Positions 4,521 to 5,735 of a stretch of 5,735 bases of DNA are shown here, piece by piece. The notes beneath the pieces were generated by a model. It did not search any database, had not been told where the DNA came from, and worked only from the letters and a program-made list of their open reading frames with translations. The DNA is from Chloroflexota bacterium (GTDB lineage: Bacteria > Chloroflexota > UBA6077 > JACCZL01): assembly GCA_020845495.1 (NCBI GenBank), contig JADLFM010000218.1, positions 1-5,735 of the forward strand. The letters are read 5' to 3'. The position numbers and the translations under genes are program-made. Every line of letters begins with the position of its first letter. Position 1 is the stretch's first letter.

Positions 4521-5569
4521 CCTCCTCCCGTCAACCGACCGCTCCCTCCCTCGAGGGCACGCGCACCCTGTCGGTAGACGTAGTAGCGGACGAAGCCGAG
4601 GCCGTCGCCGACGTGGTTGCGCATCAGGCTCGGGATCTTGAGCGTCAGGGCGAGGACGGCCACGCCGAGGAAGACGCTGAGTAGCGCGGCGTCCGGTGAC
4701 ATCGGCGCCAGCTCCGTCAGAAGCGAGCCACCAAGCTTCAGCGCAAGCACCTGGACGAACTGGGTGAAGACGACGCCGAAGAAGGTGCCCGACCAGAGGC
4801 GTGCCCAGCTCTGGGTCTGCGGCAGCACCCAACAGAGCAGGCCGAGCGGCGCGGCGACCAGTAGAACGTCGATCAAGGCAAGTCGCATCAACATCTGCAG
4901 AAGGAGCATCAGCCCGGTGACGAGGTAGATGAGGATCGCGATCACGTCGACCAGAAGCTGGGTTGTGCTGTCGACGCGCTCCCAGGCTGGAAGCGCAACC
5001 TCGCCGATGCCCTGGCAGAGCGCGTTGTTGACGTCGATGGCGAGCTGCGCCCAGCTCAGGCTGGTGTTCGCGAGCAGCGCCCCGATGACCAGCCGCGGCA
5101 CCAGATCCATCGCCTCGTGATACGGCGCGCCGATCTGGTCGCGGACGATCAGGTTGAAGCCGCCCCAGAGCGCCACGATCGCCAGGCCGGCGTTCATGAC
5201 CGTCCGCACGGCCTCCCAGAGCGTCTTGACCGTCGGGCTGTCGTAAGTGCCGGCCGGGGGCGTCTGGGTGATGAAGTTCAGCGAGCTGCCCATGACGCCA
5301 TCGACGACGCCACGGATCGCGTCAGAGATGCCCTGGAGCAGAGAGACGAGCACCTGGTTGAAGACGTCGGACGCCCAGGCCTTCGGGTCCGGCAGGAAGC
5401 CGGAGAATGGGCCGGGTGCATCGGCCGGCGGGTTGCCTGGCGGCTCGGGTGTCGCCGTTGGTGTTGCCGTTGGAGGCGCCTCCTGGGCGTGCGCTGGCAA
5501 CGGGATAGTCGCTGTGAAGCTCAAGACGAGCGTGAAGATCAGCAGGACGAGCGCACCGGTCGCCCTCAT
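4517..5569 (-). CDS. TrbL/VirB6-like polytopic membrane protein of a type IV secretion/conjugation system
   Basis: This is a 350-residue protein likely to form part of the inner-membrane channel of a conjugative type IV secretion apparatus. Residues 1-28 are a signal peptide (basic R2, hydrophobic 5-20, PAHA then QE). A Thr/Pro linker PPTATPTATPEPP follows at 32-44, then an amphipathic region at 60-100 (LLQGISDAIRGVVDGVMGSS). Hydrophobic segments lie at about 124-143, 158-180, 204-228, 230-250, 262-282 and 296-312. A basic Gly-rich cytosolic-type tail ends in TGGG. The number and order of membrane segments and the VirB6/TrbL style give the family; no catalytic residues are expected. The start is ATG 5569, with GGAGG 7 nt upstream and a 4-base overlap with the previous gene; an in-frame TTG at 5602 is less likely. 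The gene appears complete and undamaged. Confidence 0.7.
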   Translation of the reverse strand: MRATGALVLLIFTLVLSFTATIPLPAHAQEAPPTATPTATPEPPGNPPADAPGPFSGFLPDPKAWASDVFNQVLVSLLQGISDAIRGVVDGVMGSSLNFITQTPPAGTYDSPTVKTLWEAVRTVMNAGLAIVALWGGFNLIVRDQIGAPYHEAMDLVPRLVIGALLANTSLSWAQLAIDVNNALCQGIGEVALPAWERVDSTTQLLVDVIAILIYLVTGLMLLLQMLMRLALIDVLLVAAPLGLLCWVLPQTQSWARLWSGTFFGVVFTQFVQVLALKLGGSLLTELAPMSPDAALLSVFLGVAVLALTLKIPSLMRNHVGDGLGFVRYYVYRQGARALEGGSGRLTGGG

Positions 5570-5735
5570 CGGTCGGCCTCCGGTCGATAGCGGACGAGCC
5601 AATACTCAGCCTTGTTCGCTCCCGTGCTCGCGGCACCGCGCACGGCCACGATCGCCTGAGCGTGGGCGACGTCCCAGCGGGCGGCGTAAGTCGGGCCGGC
5701 CTTGAACGGCAGGTCGCCGAGGTCACGGATGCTGC
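5566..5735 (-). CDS. C-terminal end of an unidentified transfer-operon gene (partial)
   Basis: The minus strand is open from the window edge to TGA 5568-5566, 55 complete codons. It reads from SIRDLGDLPFKAGPTYAARW to EYWLVRYRPEADR. The TGA overlaps the ATG of the TrbL-like gene (ATGA), so the two are almost certainly co-transcribed and translationally coupled. The segment is soluble, with alternating hydrophobic and charged residues and no membrane helix. The family cannot be named from this fragment; the position suggests another component of the transfer apparatus. Confidence 0.6.
   Translation of the reverse strand, partial: SIRDLGDLPFKAGPTYAARWDVAHAQAIVAVRGAASTGANKAEYWLVRYRPEADR
5577..5581 (-). 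promoter_or_regulatory. Ribosome binding site deciding the TrbL-like start
   Basis: GGAGG lies 7 nt before ATG 5569, within the end of the upstream gene. It makes ATG 5569 the start rather than TTG 5602, and the signal peptide then begins at residue 1 as expected. Confidence 0.6.

Noticed and set aside
4169..4684. 171-codon plus-strand frame
   Set aside because: Arg/Ser/Thr-rich shadow antisense to the orphan gene, the broken membrane gene and the end of the TrbL-like gene.
5117..5590. 157-codon plus-strand frame
   Set aside because: Antisense to the TrbL-like gene; Arg/Asp-rich composition without structure.

Overview
The window is GC-rich bacterial DNA, roughly two-thirds G+C by eye. All confidently read genes except one insertion-sequence transposase lie on the minus strand, so the natural reading direction is from 5735 down to 1. 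The mix of a secreted-signal TrbL/VirB6-like polytopic protein, IS1182- and IS110-family transposases and a UbiE-like methyltransferase suits an accessory, conjugation-related region. A Chloroflexota (Thermomicrobia/Sphaerobacter-like) or actinobacterial host is my guess from sequence style only.

Layout, read 5735 to 1. An unidentified gene ends at 5566 and overlaps by 4 bases (ATGA) a 350-residue TrbL/VirB6-like membrane protein (5569-4517). Overlapping the stop of that gene is a short remnant (4520-4380) whose start codon is missing. A small orphan gene with an excellent ribosome binding site follows (4325-4107). Next is an IS110-family element on the plus strand (transposase 2528-3694), then a complete class I SAM-dependent methyltransferase (2185-1337), then the N-terminal half of an IS1182-type transposase (1215-454). 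At the left edge is a C-terminal scrap of a second TrbL-like gene (about 281-172), which overlaps the start of a small membrane protein running off the window (172-1).

Two observations stand out. First, the TrbL-stop/next-gene-start junction occurs twice, at 172-281 and at 4450-4625, about 80% identical over roughly 60 bases by hand alignment. One copy keeps the upstream gene intact and the downstream gene broken; the other is the reverse. The roughly 4.2 kb between them therefore looks like cargo and IS debris between two diverged, partly deleted transfer modules. Second, the IS110 transposase appears dead or dying. It keeps the DEDD acidic residues, but the position of the catalytic serine is Asn299, and an in-frame TAG removes a recognisable 21-residue family tail. 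Its ribosome binding site also sits in a perfect 6-bp hairpin stem.

Functionally, the transfer genes would belong to one minus-strand operon for a type IV secretion-like channel. The methyltransferase is a passenger. No CRISPR array, tRNA, rRNA or convincing new defence system is visible.
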